A stretch of 64,000 nucleotides of DNA from CAVUXJ01 sp963814975 (GCA_963814975.1 CAWFFB010000014.1:124001-188000), one strand, 5' to 3'. Positions 46,993 to 56,829 are shown, numbered from the stretch's first letter. The notes: a model not told the origin generated them from the sequence alone. Numbers and translations: made by a program.

Positions 46993-47724
46993 ATGCATCT
47001 GACACCAAGAGAGATCGACAAGCTGATGCTCCACCAGGCGGGTGTCCTGGCGCAGAAACGGCTGGCACGGGGGCTCCGTCTCAACTACGTGGAGGCCACG
47101 GCGTTGATCGCCACGCAGTTGCTCGAATTCATCCGCGACGGCCGCTCCGTGGCCGACCTGATGGATCTCGGACGCCGGCTGCTCGGCCAGGCCGACGTCT
47201 TGGCCGGCGTGGCCGAGATGATCGAAGAGGTCCAGGTCGAAGGCACCTTTCCGGACGGGACGAAGCTGGTCACAGTGCATCACCCGATCGTGGCCCAGCA
47301 CGGAGACATGACGCTTGCGCTGTACGGGAGCTTCCTGACGCGCGCGGCCGAGGCCGGCGCCACAGGCCGGCCGGCTCTGCCGCGCGAGGGTGCGCCGGGC
47401 GAGGTCCTCGTCGGCGAGGGCTCGATCGTCTTGAACGATTGGCGTCCGACTGTGGAGTTGCAGGTCGCCAACCGCGGTGATCGCCCCATCCAGGTTGGCA
47501 GCCATTATCACTTCGTCGAAACCAACCGCGCGCTCCTCTTCGATCGGCGTGCCGCCTACGGCATGCGATTGGACATTCCCGCCGGCACCGCTGTGCGGTT
47601 CGAACCGGGAGAGACCAAGACGGTCATGCTCGTTGCGATCGCCGGCGCCCGCGTGATTCGGGGCGGCAACGCCTGGGCAGGCGGACCGGTCATCGAGGGA
47701 CGCGACCTCCAGGACGTGCCATGA
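46993..47724 (+). CDS. ureAB: Fused urease gamma-beta subunit UreAB
   Basis: A 243-residue intact fusion. Residues 1-100 are the gamma subunit (HLTPREIDKLMLHQAGVLAQ, LNYVEATALIATQLLEFIRD, PDGTKLVTVHHPI) and about 130-243 the beta subunit (GEVLVGEGSIVLNDWRPTVE, VGSHYHFVETNRALLFDRR, RFEPGETKTVMLVAIAGARV). A linker of about 28 residues joins them. Similar fusions occur in Helicobacter UreA and some other bacteria. ATG 46993 follows GAGAAGG. It ends by overlapping ureC (ATGA at 47721-47724). Confidence 0.93.
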   Translation: MHLTPREIDKLMLHQAGVLAQKRLARGLRLNYVEATALIATQLLEFIRDGRSVADLMDLGRRLLGQADVLAGVAEMIEEVQVEGTFPDGTKLVTVHHPIVAQHGDMTLALYGSFLTRAAEAGATGRPALPREGAPGEVLVGEGSIVLNDWRPTVELQVANRGDRPIQVGSHYHFVETNRALLFDRRAAYGMRLDIPAGTAVRFEPGETKTVMLVAIAGARVIRGGNAWAGGPVIEGRDLQDVP

Positions 47725-49436
47725 GCCACCGCATCGACAGACGCCACTACGCGGATATCTACGGTCCGACGACCGGCGATCGCGTTCGCCTCGGGGATAC
47801 GAATCTCGTCGCCGAGGTGGAAGACGACGCCACCGTCTACGGTGACGAGTGCAAGTTCGGTGGCGGCAAGGTGCTGCGCGACGGCATGGGCCAGGCCACG
47901 GGCGTCTCCGACGAGCGCGCCCTCGACTGCGTGATCACCAACGCGCTCATCATCGACTGGACCGGCATTCGGAAGGCGGACGTCGGGATCAAGGGGGGCC
48001 GAATCGCCGGGATTGGCAAGGCTGGCAATCCCGACGTGATGGCCGGCGTCAGCGAAGGCATGGTCGTCGGGGTCACGACCGAAGCCATCGCGGGAGAGGG
48101 TCTCCTGCTGACGGCCGGCGGCATCGACGCCCACATCCATTTCATCTGCCCGCAGCAGGGTTACGAGGCGTTGGCGAGCGGCGTGACCACGTTCATCGGG
48201 GGTGGAACAGGGCCCGCGACCGGCACCAATGCCACCACCTGCACGCCCGGCGCGCGACACGTCGAGCTGATGCTCGCGGCAACGGACGCGCTGCCGTTGA
48301 ACGTCGGCTTTCTCGGCAAGGGCAACACCTCGATGCCAGAGGGGCTCGAGGAACAAATCGCGGCCGGCGCGATCGGCCTGAAGCTGCACGAGGACTGGGG
48401 ATCGACGCCGGCCGCGATCGACTGCTGTTTGTCCGAGGCCGACCGGTACGATGTGCAGGTGGCCATCCATACCGACACGCTCAACGAGTCGGGGTATGTG
48501 GACGACTCGATCGCCGCGTTCAAGGGGAGAACCATCCACACGTACCACACCGAGGGGGCCGGCGGCGGGCACGCGCCGGACATCATCCGGGTGTGCGGCG
48601 AACCCAACGTGCTTCCAAGCTCCACCAACCCGACGCGTCCGTACACCGTGAACACGCTCGACGAGCATCTCGACATGCTGATGGTGTGCCATCACCTCGA
48701 CAAGAACATCCCCGAGGACGTCGCGTTCGCGGAGAGCCGCATCCGCGGCGAGACGATTGCCGCCGAGGACGTCCTCCATGATCTCGGGGCGATCAGCATG
48801 ATCTCGAGCGACAGTCAGGCCATGGGCCGCGTGGGGGAGGTGATCTGCCGGACCTGGCAGACCGCGCACAAGATGCGAGCCGAGCGCGGGCGGCTGGCCG
48901 GGGAGCGTGGCGACAACGACAACCTGCGCATCCGGCGGTACATCGCGAAATACACGATCAATCCTGCCCTGACACACGGTATCGCGCACGAGGTCGGGTC
49001 GATCGAAGTCGGCAAGCTGGCCGATCTCGTACTCTGGAAGCCGGCGTTCTTCGGTGTGAAGCCGGAGCTGGTGCTCAAGGGGGGCTTCATCGCGTGGGCA
49101 CAGATGGGCGATCCGAACGGATCGATTCCCACCCCGCAGCCTGTCGTGATGCGGCCGATGTTCGGCGCCCTGGGACGGGCGACGGGTTCAACGTCGCTGG
49201 CGTTTGTGTCGCAGTTGTCGCTGGAGCGCGGAACGGTCGCGACCTACGGGCTCGGCAAGTGCGCCGTTGCGGTTCGCGGGTGTCGCACGATTGGTAAGCG
49301 CGACATGAAGCTGAACGACGCGCTGCCACGGATCCAGGTCGATGCCGAGACCTACGTCGTCACCGCCGACGGCGACGAACTGCGCGCGAAGCCGGCGGCA
49401 CTGCTTCCCCTGGCGCAGCGATACTTCCTGTTCTGA
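47721..49436 (+). CDS. ureC: Urease alpha subunit UreC
   Basis: A complete, uninterrupted 571-residue catalytic subunit. The di-nickel ligands are His138 and His140 (GGIDAHIHF), the carbamylated Lys221 (GLKLHEDWG), His250, His276 and Asp364 (ISSDSQAMG). The flap Cys-His is C323-H324 in MVCHHLDKNIPEDVAF. All catalytic residues are in place, so this urease should hydrolyse urea to ammonia and carbamate in the cytoplasm. It lies between ureAB and ureF with overlaps or an 8-base gap. Confidence 0.97.
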   Translation: MSHRIDRRHYADIYGPTTGDRVRLGDTNLVAEVEDDATVYGDECKFGGGKVLRDGMGQATGVSDERALDCVITNALIIDWTGIRKADVGIKGGRIAGIGKAGNPDVMAGVSEGMVVGVTTEAIAGEGLLLTAGGIDAHIHFICPQQGYEALASGVTTFIGGGTGPATGTNATTCTPGARHVELMLAATDALPLNVGFLGKGNTSMPEGLEEQIAAGAIGLKLHEDWGSTPAAIDCCLSEADRYDVQVAIHTDTLNESGYVDDSIAAFKGRTIHTYHTEGAGGGHAPDIIRVCGEPNVLPSSTNPTRPYTVNTLDEHLDMLMVCHHLDKNIPEDVAFAESRIRGETIAAEDVLHDLGAISMISSDSQAMGRVGEVICRTWQTAHKMRAERGRLAGERGDNDNLRIRRYIAKYTINPALTHGIAHEVGSIEVGKLADLVLWKPAFFGVKPELVLKGGFIAWAQMGDPNGSIPTPQPVVMRPMFGALGRATGSTSLAFVSQLSLERGTVATYGLGKCAVAVRGCRTIGKRDMKLNDALPRIQVDAETYVVTADGDELRAKPAALLPLAQRYFLF

Positions 49437-49444
49437 GGGCGATC

Positions 49445-50101
49445 ATGTCCGAGTGGCTCACCTGGCAGGTTGTCGACTCCGCGCTGCCGACGGGGCTGTT
49501 CGCGCATTCCTGGGGGCTCGAATCCGCCTGGCAGCACGGAGAGGTACGCGGCCTCGAGGCATTGCGGGACTTCGTCGACGCCGCGGTGCTGCAGGCCGGG
49601 TACGCGGTCCTTCCTTTCATGAATGCTGCGTTTCGCTCGCCGGAACGGCTCGAGGCGCTCGACGTGGTGGCCGAAGCCTTCCTGACGAACCACGTGGCGA
49701 ACCGGGCAAGCCGGGTGCAAGGGCGAACGCTGATCGCGACGGCGGGGCGCGTCTGGCCTTCCCCGGCGCTGACGGCGCTCAAAGCGCGCGCCGACACGAC
49801 GCATGCGCACGTCGCGCCGCTCTCGGGCGCCACTTTTCAGGCGCTCTCACTTCCGGTGCAAACCGCGCAGAAGATCGTGCTGTACGGGACAGCGCGGGGC
49901 GTCCTCTCGGCAGCCGTTCGACTCGGCATCGCCGGCGGCTACGAGGCGCAGCGCATGCAGCACAGCTGCGGGCCGTGGCTCGATCGGGTTGCGGAAACCT
50001 GTGCGGAACTCTGCGTCAGCGACCTGGCACAGACCTCGCCGGTGATCGATCTGTTGCAGTCGCGTCATGATCGTCTGTACTCACGCTTGTTTCAGTCCTG
50101 A
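49445..50101 (+). CDS. ureF: Urease accessory protein UreF
   Basis: A 218-residue intact all-helical protein: VVDSALPTGLFAHSWGLESA, a typical UreF opening, HVAPLSGATFQALSLPVQTA, YGTARGVLSAAVRLGIAGGY and the DLAQTSPVIDLLQSRHDRLY C-terminus. UreF is part of the UreDFG activation complex and regulates UreG GTP hydrolysis. Starts 8 bases after ureC and ends 23 before ureG. Confidence 0.93.
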   Translation: MSEWLTWQVVDSALPTGLFAHSWGLESAWQHGEVRGLEALRDFVDAAVLQAGYAVLPFMNAAFRSPERLEALDVVAEAFLTNHVANRASRVQGRTLIATAGRVWPSPALTALKARADTTHAHVAPLSGATFQALSLPVQTAQKIVLYGTARGVLSAAVRLGIAGGYEAQRMQHSCGPWLDRVAETCAELCVSDLAQTSPVIDLLQSRHDRLYSRLFQS

Positions 50102-50124
50102 ATCGCGTCCGATAGGAGGCCCCG

Positions 50125-50850
50125 GTGCACTACCTTTCACCTGATCACAACCATCCGCACACGGCCGACGAGCCCGAAGGCCCCGGCGCGTTCGAACACC
50201 GCCATGCGCCGTTGGCCCGCGACTTCCGCACGCGCGCGTTCACCATTGGTATAGGCGGCCCCGTCGGAAGCGGAAAGACCGCGCTGCTTCTGGCCCTGTG
50301 CCGGCTGCTGCGCAGCGACCACGCCCTGGCGGTGGTCACGAATGACATCTTCACGAAGGAAGATGGTGAGTTTCTGGTCCGGCATCAGGCGCTTCCTCCG
50401 GATCGAATCATGGCCGTCGAGACCGGAGGCTGTCCCCACACGGCTGTCCGTGACGATATCAGTCAGAACCTGGACGCCCTGGAGCAGCTGATGATGAGGT
50501 GCACACCCGAGCTGCTGTTCGTCGAGAGCGGCGGGGACAACCTGGCGGCGCAGTTCAGCCGCGAGCTCGCCGACTTCACCGTCTACGTGATTGACGTGGC
50601 GGGAGGCGACAAGATACCGCGTAAAGGAGGACCCGGGATCACGCAGTCGGACCTGCTGGTCATCAACAAGACCGATCTGGCGCCGCTGGTGGGCGCCGAC
50701 CTGGAGGTGATGGCACGCGATTCACGGCGGATGCGCGGCGACGGCCCATTCCTGTTCGCGCAGGTGACCAACGGCGTGGGCGTCCGGGAAATCGCGGACG
50801 AGCTGCTCCGGTCCTGGAAGACGGCGAGAGGTGTGCCGGTCAACGGCTGA
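50125..50850 (+). CDS. ureG: Urease accessory GTPase UreG with His-rich N-terminus
   Basis: A 241-residue intact SIMIBI GTPase. P-loop GIGGPVGSGKTA (about 42-53), the nickel CPH motif GGCPHTAVRDD (Cys103, His105), VESGGDN and NKTDLA. An N-terminal extension has six His in 27 residues (positions 2, 8, 10, 12, 25, 27), giving it a possible nickel-storage role. No ureE follows, and none is in the window, so UreG may partly replace it. GTG 50125 follows GGAGG. Confidence 0.94.
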   Translation: MHYLSPDHNHPHTADEPEGPGAFEHRHAPLARDFRTRAFTIGIGGPVGSGKTALLLALCRLLRSDHALAVVTNDIFTKEDGEFLVRHQALPPDRIMAVETGGCPHTAVRDDISQNLDALEQLMMRCTPELLFVESGGDNLAAQFSRELADFTVYVIDVAGGDKIPRKGGPGITQSDLLVINKTDLAPLVGADLEVMARDSRRMRGDGPFLFAQVTNGVGVREIADELLRSWKTARGVPVNG

Positions 50851-51051
50851 TCGCTCGCGCATTGCTGCGATCTCGACCCGTGCGATCTCGAGCCAGGCGG
50901 GGGCGTCATCTCCACTCCCGCGTCGCGGGATGATCGTCGGGTTGGCTTTCGAGACAGGCCCGACGCAAGCCCACGCACCAACCGCCCGACTGAGATGACG
51001 TTCGCGGCTCAGCGGACACACGACGGCGTGACGCTCGAACGCTCGCGTCGA

Positions 51052-51742
51052 TCACAAATCTTCGTAGGCGTCGGTCTGACGTGGCCGCGCGAGCTTCCTG
51101 ATCGTGAAACTCCCCTTTGACCATCGTCCCTTCCTGGAGGACAACGCAGGGTCGAGCGTCCGTTCGCTGGTTGGTCAACGGCGAGAGAAATTCGTGCAGC
51201 AGATAGCCATGCGCGGCGTGAATTTCGACGACCTGGAAACCGCCGGCCAGGGCGCGGCGAGTCGCCTGCGCAAATGCGTCCGTCACCTCCCGAATATGAC
51301 CCTCGTTCATCGCTTCCGGGATCGGACTTCCCACGTCAAAGGACAGAGCGCTGGGCGCCAGGATCGGCCGCCATCCCCCCTGTGGCAGATTCAGCGGCGC
51401 GTTTCCCTCCCACGGACGGGATGTCGACGCCTTGCGGCCTGCGTGCGCCAATTGAATACCGGCGATGGCGCCCTGCCCGCGAACGAAGGCGGTGATTCTG
51501 CGCAGCATGTCGATCTGCTCGTCCTTCCACAGACCCAGATCCTGCGGGCTGATGCGCCCGCGCGCTTCCACCGCTGTGGCCTCGGTGAACACAACGCCGG
51601 CGCCGCCGACGGCGCGGCTGCCCAGGTGCACGAGATGCCAATCGCTGGCGAAGCCGTCCTCGCTCGAGTACTGACACATCGGCGAGACGACGATACGGTT
51701 CTTCAGCGTGAGGCTGCGGAGCGGAAGAGTATCGAAAAGCAC
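51052..51742 (-). pseudogene. Truncated Old Yellow Enzyme-family (YqjM-like) gene joined to unrelated 3' end
   Basis: From GTG 51742 the sequence is a clear FMN-dependent ene-reductase: LPLRSLTLKNRIVVSPMCQY, SDWHLVHLGSRAVGGAGVVF, EATAVEARGRISPQDLGLW, IQLAHAGRKASTSRPW and HAAHGYLLHEFLSPLTNQRT. It stops matching right after TNQRTDA (near 51150), where the usual YGGSxENR should follow; the second half of the barrel is missing. The remaining in-frame sequence RPCVVLQEGTMVKGE, and, with a +1 shift, FTIRKLARPRQTDAYEDL to a stop at 51052, looks like the end of another gene. A deletion that fused two genes (or an assembly join) explains this. Confidence 0.75.
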
Positions 51743-51771
51743 CGGATGACTGTACCGCTTCGCGACGAATT

Positions 51772-52737
51772 TCAGGCGACGCGGTCGCGCGGCTCGTGGC
51801 CGGCGAAATACGCGTCGAGGTTGTCGAGCGCGCGGAATCCCATCGCGTCTCGCGTCTCGGCGGTCGCGCTGCCGATGTGCGGCATCAGGAATGTGTTGGG
51901 AAGGGCGACGATCCTTTGATCCACCTTCGGTTCGTTGTTGTACGCATCGATGCCGGCGGCCCTCAGTTTCCCCGACTTCAAGGCTTCGATGAGCGCCTCG
52001 TCGTCGACGATGGCGCCGCGGGCCGCGTTGACGAAGATCGCGCCGTCCGGCAATAGACTGAACCGCCGGGCGTCCATCAGGCGGCGCGTCGCCGGCGTGA
52101 CATTGCAGTGCACGCTGAGGAAGTCGCAGTGCGGAAGCAGGTCTTCCGCCGTCTCGTGGAAGATGGCGTTCGCTTCCTGGTCGGGAGGCAGCCGGCGTAC
52201 GTCGTGGTAGTGGATCGTCATTTCGAACCCGCGAGCACGTTTCGCGACCACCTGACCGACGCGGCCCATCCCGAGGATCCCCAGGCGCTTGCCCGTTACC
52301 TGCGTGCCAACCATGAACGCCGGGCTCCAGTCCTTCCACCTGCCCTCGCGCACCAGCTTCTCGCCCTCGCTGGCACGGCGGGCGGCCCCGATCATCAACA
52401 TCATCGTCAATTCGGCGGTCGCGTCAGACAGAACATCGGGGGTGTTGGTCACGACGACCCCCTTTTTCCTCGCCGCGTCGACGTCCACGTGGTCGAAGCC
52501 GACAGAGAAGTTGGCAATGATTTTGACCTCGGCGGGCAGCTGCTCAAAGACGTCGGCCGAGAAATGTTCGGTGTGGCAGGGCAGGATTGCCTGGGCACCG
52601 CGGGCCTGTGCGATCAGCTCGTCCTTCGAGTAGAGCCGATCGTCGGGGTTGAGCCGGGCCTGGTAGTCGTGGCGCAGACGGTCCTCAACTTTCGGTGGGA
52701 GCTTGCGGGTCACCAGGACGACGGGTTTCACGCTCAT
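51772..52737 (-). CDS. D-isomer-specific 2-hydroxyacid dehydrogenase
   Basis: A 321-residue intact protein of the glyoxylate/hydroxypyruvate reductase group. NAD loop GILGMGRVGQVVAKRA; catalytic Arg in NAARGAIVDDEAL, Glu in AYNNEPKVD, His in MPHIGSATAETRD. It interconverts 2-hydroxy and 2-oxo acids. It is transcribed away from a KdgT-like permease, with a shared control region between, suggesting that 2-keto-gluconate or a related sugar acid is the physiological substrate. Confidence 0.9.
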   Translation of the reverse strand: MSVKPVVLVTRKLPPKVEDRLRHDYQARLNPDDRLYSKDELIAQARGAQAILPCHTEHFSADVFEQLPAEVKIIANFSVGFDHVDVDAARKKGVVVTNTPDVLSDATAELTMMLMIGAARRASEGEKLVREGRWKDWSPAFMVGTQVTGKRLGILGMGRVGQVVAKRARGFEMTIHYHDVRRLPPDQEANAIFHETAEDLLPHCDFLSVHCNVTPATRRLMDARRFSLLPDGAIFVNAARGAIVDDEALIEALKSGKLRAAGIDAYNNEPKVDQRIVALPNTFLMPHIGSATAETRDAMGFRALDNLDAYFAGHEPRDRVA

Positions 52738-52881
52738 GGCGGGCTGCTCCTGTCAGGAAACGCTTGCAGGCGTTGTGCAAGCGCGATAGGGTTTCTGACG
52801 TGATTTGAAGACCCGCACATACTACATTGTGCGCGCCCTGGCGTCTTGTCAGCCGGGTGACGGTCGTCTCGTGGCCAGATT
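52738..52881. promoter_or_regulatory. Divergent control region with two inverted repeats
   Basis: Between the dehydrogenase and kdgT. Inverted repeat 1: cgcttgca (52761-52768), 7-base spacer, tgcaagcg (52776-52783), perfect. Inverted repeat 2: cgcaca (52814-52819), 8-base spacer, tgtgcg (52828-52833), perfect. These look like binding sites for a dimeric repressor acting on both genes. No regulator gene is nearby. Confidence 0.55.
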
Positions 52882-53892
52882 ATGAAAATCTATCGGTCCA
52901 TCAATCGCGTTCCGGGCGGAATGATGGTCGTCCCGCTCTTCATCGGGATGGCGCTCAATACCTTTTTCCCCGATCTCCTGAAGATTGGGGGTTTCACGCA
53001 GGCGTTGACCGGCGTGGGATACCCGACCGTTCTCGGGATGTACCTCTTCACGGTGGGCACCAAGATGACGGTGAGGGCGGCCCCGAAGATGCTGCTTCGA
53101 GGGTTCGGGATCATGACGGCCAAGGTCGGCACGGCGACCCTTTTCGCGCTCGCCGTCGCGAAACTCTTCGACGGCAGCGTCCTCGGCCTGAGCACGCTGG
53201 CGGTCATGGTCGCCATGAGCGATACCAACGGCGGCATGTTCCTCGCGCTCACCAGCGTGATGGGCGACAAGGAGGATTCCGGCACGTACGTCATCCAGAG
53301 CATCGAGACCGGACCGTTTCTGACAATGCTGATCTTCGTCGGGACCGGGCTGGCCGTCATTCCGTGGCTGACGATGGTGTCCGTGATCGCGCCCATTGTG
53401 GCCGGCGCGATTCTGGGCAACCTGGATGAGGACATCAAAGACTTCTTCGGCTCCCACGAGCCGATCATCGTCCCGTTCATGGCGTTTACTCTCGGGCAGA
53501 CCATCAACCTCAAGGCGGTGGTGACGGCCGGAGCGCCGGGGGTCGTGCTGGGCGTGACGGTTCTGATCGTGACTGGCGTCGTGTGCATCATGGCCGACCG
53601 GCTGTTCGGCGGATCGGGCGTGGCCGGAGCCGCCGCTTCCAGCACGGCCGGAAATTCTGCCGCGGTCCCGCAAGCGGTCGCGCTCGCGGACCCATCGTTT
53701 GCACCGGTGGCGGGAGCGGCGACCGTCCAGGTCGCTGCGTCAGTGATCGTCACCGCGATCCTGACGCCCCTCTTGACCTCCTGGCAATACAAGAGAGTCA
53801 TGAAGAAGAGACTGTCGAGGGAGCGTGAGGCCGTGGCCGCGCTTGCCGACCGTGTCGATCCGCAACTAGAGGTCCCTCAGTTCCATCCGTGA
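52882..53892 (+). CDS. kdgT: 2-keto-3-deoxygluconate permease (KdgT family)
   Basis: A 336-residue inner-membrane transporter. KdgT signatures: YRSINRVPGGMMVVPLFIGM at the start, FTVGTKMTVRAAPKMLLRG, ALVDTNGG-type AMSDTNGGMFLALTSVMGD and GSHEPIIVPFMAFTLGQTIN. About nine to ten membrane segments. It would take up 2-keto-3-deoxygluconate with protons. A C-terminal extension (about 250-336) with an Ala-rich linker and another hydrophobic segment is longer than usual. The hydrogenase-like gene hyfB follows 25 bases later but is functionally unrelated. Confidence 0.87.
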   Translation: MKIYRSINRVPGGMMVVPLFIGMALNTFFPDLLKIGGFTQALTGVGYPTVLGMYLFTVGTKMTVRAAPKMLLRGFGIMTAKVGTATLFALAVAKLFDGSVLGLSTLAVMVAMSDTNGGMFLALTSVMGDKEDSGTYVIQSIETGPFLTMLIFVGTGLAVIPWLTMVSVIAPIVAGAILGNLDEDIKDFFGSHEPIIVPFMAFTLGQTINLKAVVTAGAPGVVLGVTVLIVTGVVCIMADRLFGGSGVAGAAASSTAGNSAAVPQAVALADPSFAPVAGAATVQVAASVIVTAILTPLLTSWQYKRVMKKRLSREREAVAALADRVDPQLEVPQFHP

Positions 53893-53917
53893 ACAGTTCT
53901 GCGTTGACGACGGCTGG

Positions 53918-55945
53918 ATGAATCCCTTCAATCCGGCCATCGGCGTGCCGCTGGCGGTCGCGCTCCGGATCGCCATCATCGCGGTCACGCTGCTGGCGAC
54001 GCGGCGGGTCGTCGTGGCCCGATCCGTGGCGTTCGTCGGATCGGCGATCGCATCGATCGTGACCGGGATGATGGCGGCGTCACAGCTGCAGACCGGCACG
54101 CCGCTTCATGGCGTCCTGGTCGTTCACCGAGCCTCGCAGCTGTTTCTCACATATTCAGTCGACGGGCTCGCGGCGTGGTTCCTTCTCGTGCTCGCTGTCC
54201 TGGCAGTGCCGATCGCGATCTACAACCTCGGTTACCTGGCGCTCCAGCCCTACCGGCGTCATTCCGTCTTCATCGGCGTCGCCTTCAACATCCTGGTCGG
54301 CGCGGTGGAGCTCGTGTTCACGGCCGGCGACGTGATCACCTTCCTGTTTTCCTGGGAGTTGATGACGCTGGCCACCGCGGCGCTCGTCGCCACGGAACAT
54401 GAGAAGCCCGCCAGCCGGCGCGCGGCGTACTTGTATTTCGTCATATCGCAGGTGGCGACCGGCTGCCTGATCGCGGGGTTCCTGACCCTGGCAGCCCGAT
54501 CCGGTTCCCTGGCGTTTACCGCGCTCTTTTCGGGCGACGTCGCACGAGGGACGCTGCGTGACGGACTGTTCGTGCTCTTCTTCCTCGGCTTTGGTGTGAA
54601 GGCGGGCGTGATCCCTTTGCACGTGTGGCTGCCGGAGGCGCACTCGGCGGCGCCGACCAGTGTTTCCGCGATGATGTCCGGCGTGCTTCTCAAGTTCGGC
54701 ATCTACGGCATCGTGCGCGTCTGTGCATTTGGCCTCGGTGTGCCGACGCTCTCCTGGGGCGTCGCCGTCGTTGCGCTGGGAGGGGTTTCCGCGGTGCTGG
54801 GCGTGCTGTATGCGCTCATGCAACACGATCTCAAACGCATCCTGGCCTATCACAGCATCGAAAACATCGGCATCATTCTGCTCGGACTCGGCGCCGGGAT
54901 GATGGCCCTCACCTACGGACGCAGCGACGTGGCGTCGATTGGCACCGCGGCAGCCCTTTATCACGTGTTGAATCACGCCGTGTTCAAAGGGCTCCTGTTC
55001 CTCTCAGCGGGAGACGTCGTGCTGATGACCGGCGCGCGGCAGATCGAGCGGCTTGGCGGGCTGCTGCGCCGGATGCCGTGGACCGGCGGGTTCTTCCTTG
55101 TCGTCGTGCTGGCGATTTCCGGCCTGCCGCCTCTGAACGGCTTTGCGAGCAAGTGGCTGACGTTTCAGGCGTTCTTGTTTGGCTTCCAGAGTGCCGCGGA
55201 ACCGCTCGTGCGCGTCATGTTTCCCATCGGCGCCGCCCTGCTCGCGCTGACGACCGCACTGGCTGCGGCGTGTTTCGTGAGGGCGTTCGGCATCAGTTTC
55301 CTCGCGTTGCCTCGGAGTCGCGAGGCTGCCGCCGCACGCGAGGCGCCGGCGGTGATGCTCGTGCCGCAGGCGTTGCTGGCGGCGCTCTGCGTCGGCTTGG
55401 GGCTGTTCCCGGGTCTCGTGCTCCGCGAGCTCGACAGTGTCATGGTCTCGCTGCCAGGATTGCAGCCTTCGACGTCGATGGGCTGGGGCGGGCTCGGGAT
55501 GGCGTCGGGACGTGCGGCATTCGACCACGTCATTCCCCCGCCGTGCTCGGGGCGGTTCTCGTCGGCGGGGTGACCGTGGGCGCGGTGCTCGCGACACGGG
55601 CCGGTGTGGCGGTGCGGCGCGTACCAACGTGGGGCGGCGGAGGGGAGCTGTCGGCGCGGACCGAATACACGGCGCCGGCGTTCTCGAAGCCGCTGACGAT
55701 GATTTTCCGGGCGGTATGTCGGCCGACGCGCCAGGTCGACGCGGTGGCGGACGTGTCGCCGTCGTACTTCCCGCACGGGGTGCGGCACCGCGCCGAGATC
55801 GAGCCGACCTTCGAACGTTACGTATACGGTCCGGTCCTCCGTGCGGTGGTGCGCGCAGCTGAATGCCTGCAGCCTTCACGCCTACCTGGCCTGCGTGATC
55901 GTCATGGTCGTGAGCCTCATGCTGCTCGTCTGGTGGAGTGGGTGA
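53918..55945 (+). CDS. hyfB: Hydrogenase-4/formate hydrogenlyase-type membrane subunit HyfB (two frameshifts)
   Basis: About 675 residues, the large NuoL/MrpD-type ion-pumping subunit. Markers: VITFLFSWELMTLATAALVA (Glu in helix 5), GFGVKAGVIPLHVWLPEAHS (Lys and His), DLKRILAYHSIENIGIILLG, and a long C-terminal extension. A net -1 shift near 55547 and a +1 near 55858 are needed; it then ends HAYLACVIVMVVSLMLLVWW and a stop at 55945. Such complexes link membrane ion transport to a soluble NiFe-hydrogenase or dehydrogenase module. Confidence 0.83.
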
Positions 55946-56169
55946 CCGGCGTGATGCCGATCTTTTCCTGCCCGTCGGCATCGCAGCGAGCGGCGCGCCT
56001 GGCGCGGTCGCCGTCGGCCTGATGGGCTTGGGTCGGCAAGATCCTGCTGCTGGCGATGGCCGTGACGCTCGCCGAGAGTACCAGCCAAGCTGCGGCGTTC
56101 CGCGCCCCCGGGCTCGTGTCACTCTCGCAGGGGCTCGGCTTTCTGGCGCTGGCGATTCGATTCCTGTGA
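55938..56169 (+). pseudogene. C-terminal remnant of hyfC (NuoH-like subunit)
   Basis: Only about 75 residues are left of a protein normally about 310. ADLFLPVGIAASGAPGAVAV, then (after a +1 shift near 56028) GKILLLAMAVTLAESTSQAA and FRAPGLVSLSQGLGFLALAI, correspond to the last two helices of HyfC/NuoH-type subunits. The N-terminal 230 residues, including the quinone-site loops, are absent between the hyfB stop and this piece. A deletion or an assembly collapse is the reading; the intact gene is expected at this place in hyfBCEF clusters. Confidence 0.6.
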
Positions 56170-56179
56170 GTGCCCGCAG

Positions 56180-56828
56180 ATGACGACCAGCGACAACGTG
56201 GTGATCCTGTGTGCCGTCGGCATGTTGGCCAGCGCCTATCTGATCGTCGGCCGGAAAACGCTGTGCACGGCGATCCGTCTCTATGGAGTGCAGTCGCTGC
56301 TCCTGGGCATTGTAGCCGCGATCATTGCGGTCTCTGAAGGGCGGCACGACCTCCTGGTGACGGCGGCGCTTACCGTCACGCTGAAAGGGACTCTGGTTCC
56401 ATGGTTCCTGATGCGGGTGGTCGATCGGAGTGGAATCCACCGCCAGATCGAGCCGCTTCTGAGCGCGCCGGCGTCGCTACTGGCGTGTCTGGGGCTGACG
56501 GTGGCCGGCAATCGGGTCAGCACTGGATTTCAGGAAGGTTCCCGGGGAGCCGTCACTTGATCGGTGTCGCCCTGTCGATGCTGCTGATCGGCCTCTTTCT
56601 CATGATGACCCGGAAAAAGGGGATCAGCCAGATTCTCGCGATGCTGACGGTGGAGAACGCCGTCTTCCTGGTGGCCGTCGGCGTCGCCTCAGGAATGCCG
56701 CTCATCGTCGAACTGGGCATCGCGTCGACGTCATTCTGGCTGTCCTGGTTCTCAGCGTGCTGGTCCATCGGATCGTCGACCGGTTCGAGTCGATGGACGT
56801 CAGCCGTCTCTCGACGCGGAAAGGGTAG
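56180..56828 (+). CDS. hyfE: Hydrogenase-4 subunit HyfE (two net -1 frameshifts)
   Basis: About 216 residues, six membrane segments. NVVILCAVGMLASAYLIVGR, LYGVQSLLLGIVAAIIAVSE, TVTLKGTLVPWFLMRVVDRS, then (-1 near 56541) HLIGVALSMLLIGLFLMMTR, QILAMLTVENAVFLVAVGVA (the Glu of the NuoK-like motif) and, after another -1 near 56724, DVILAVLVLSVLVHRIVDRF. This is the NuoK-like HyfE family. Stop at 56828. Confidence 0.8.
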
Positions 56829-56829
56829 C

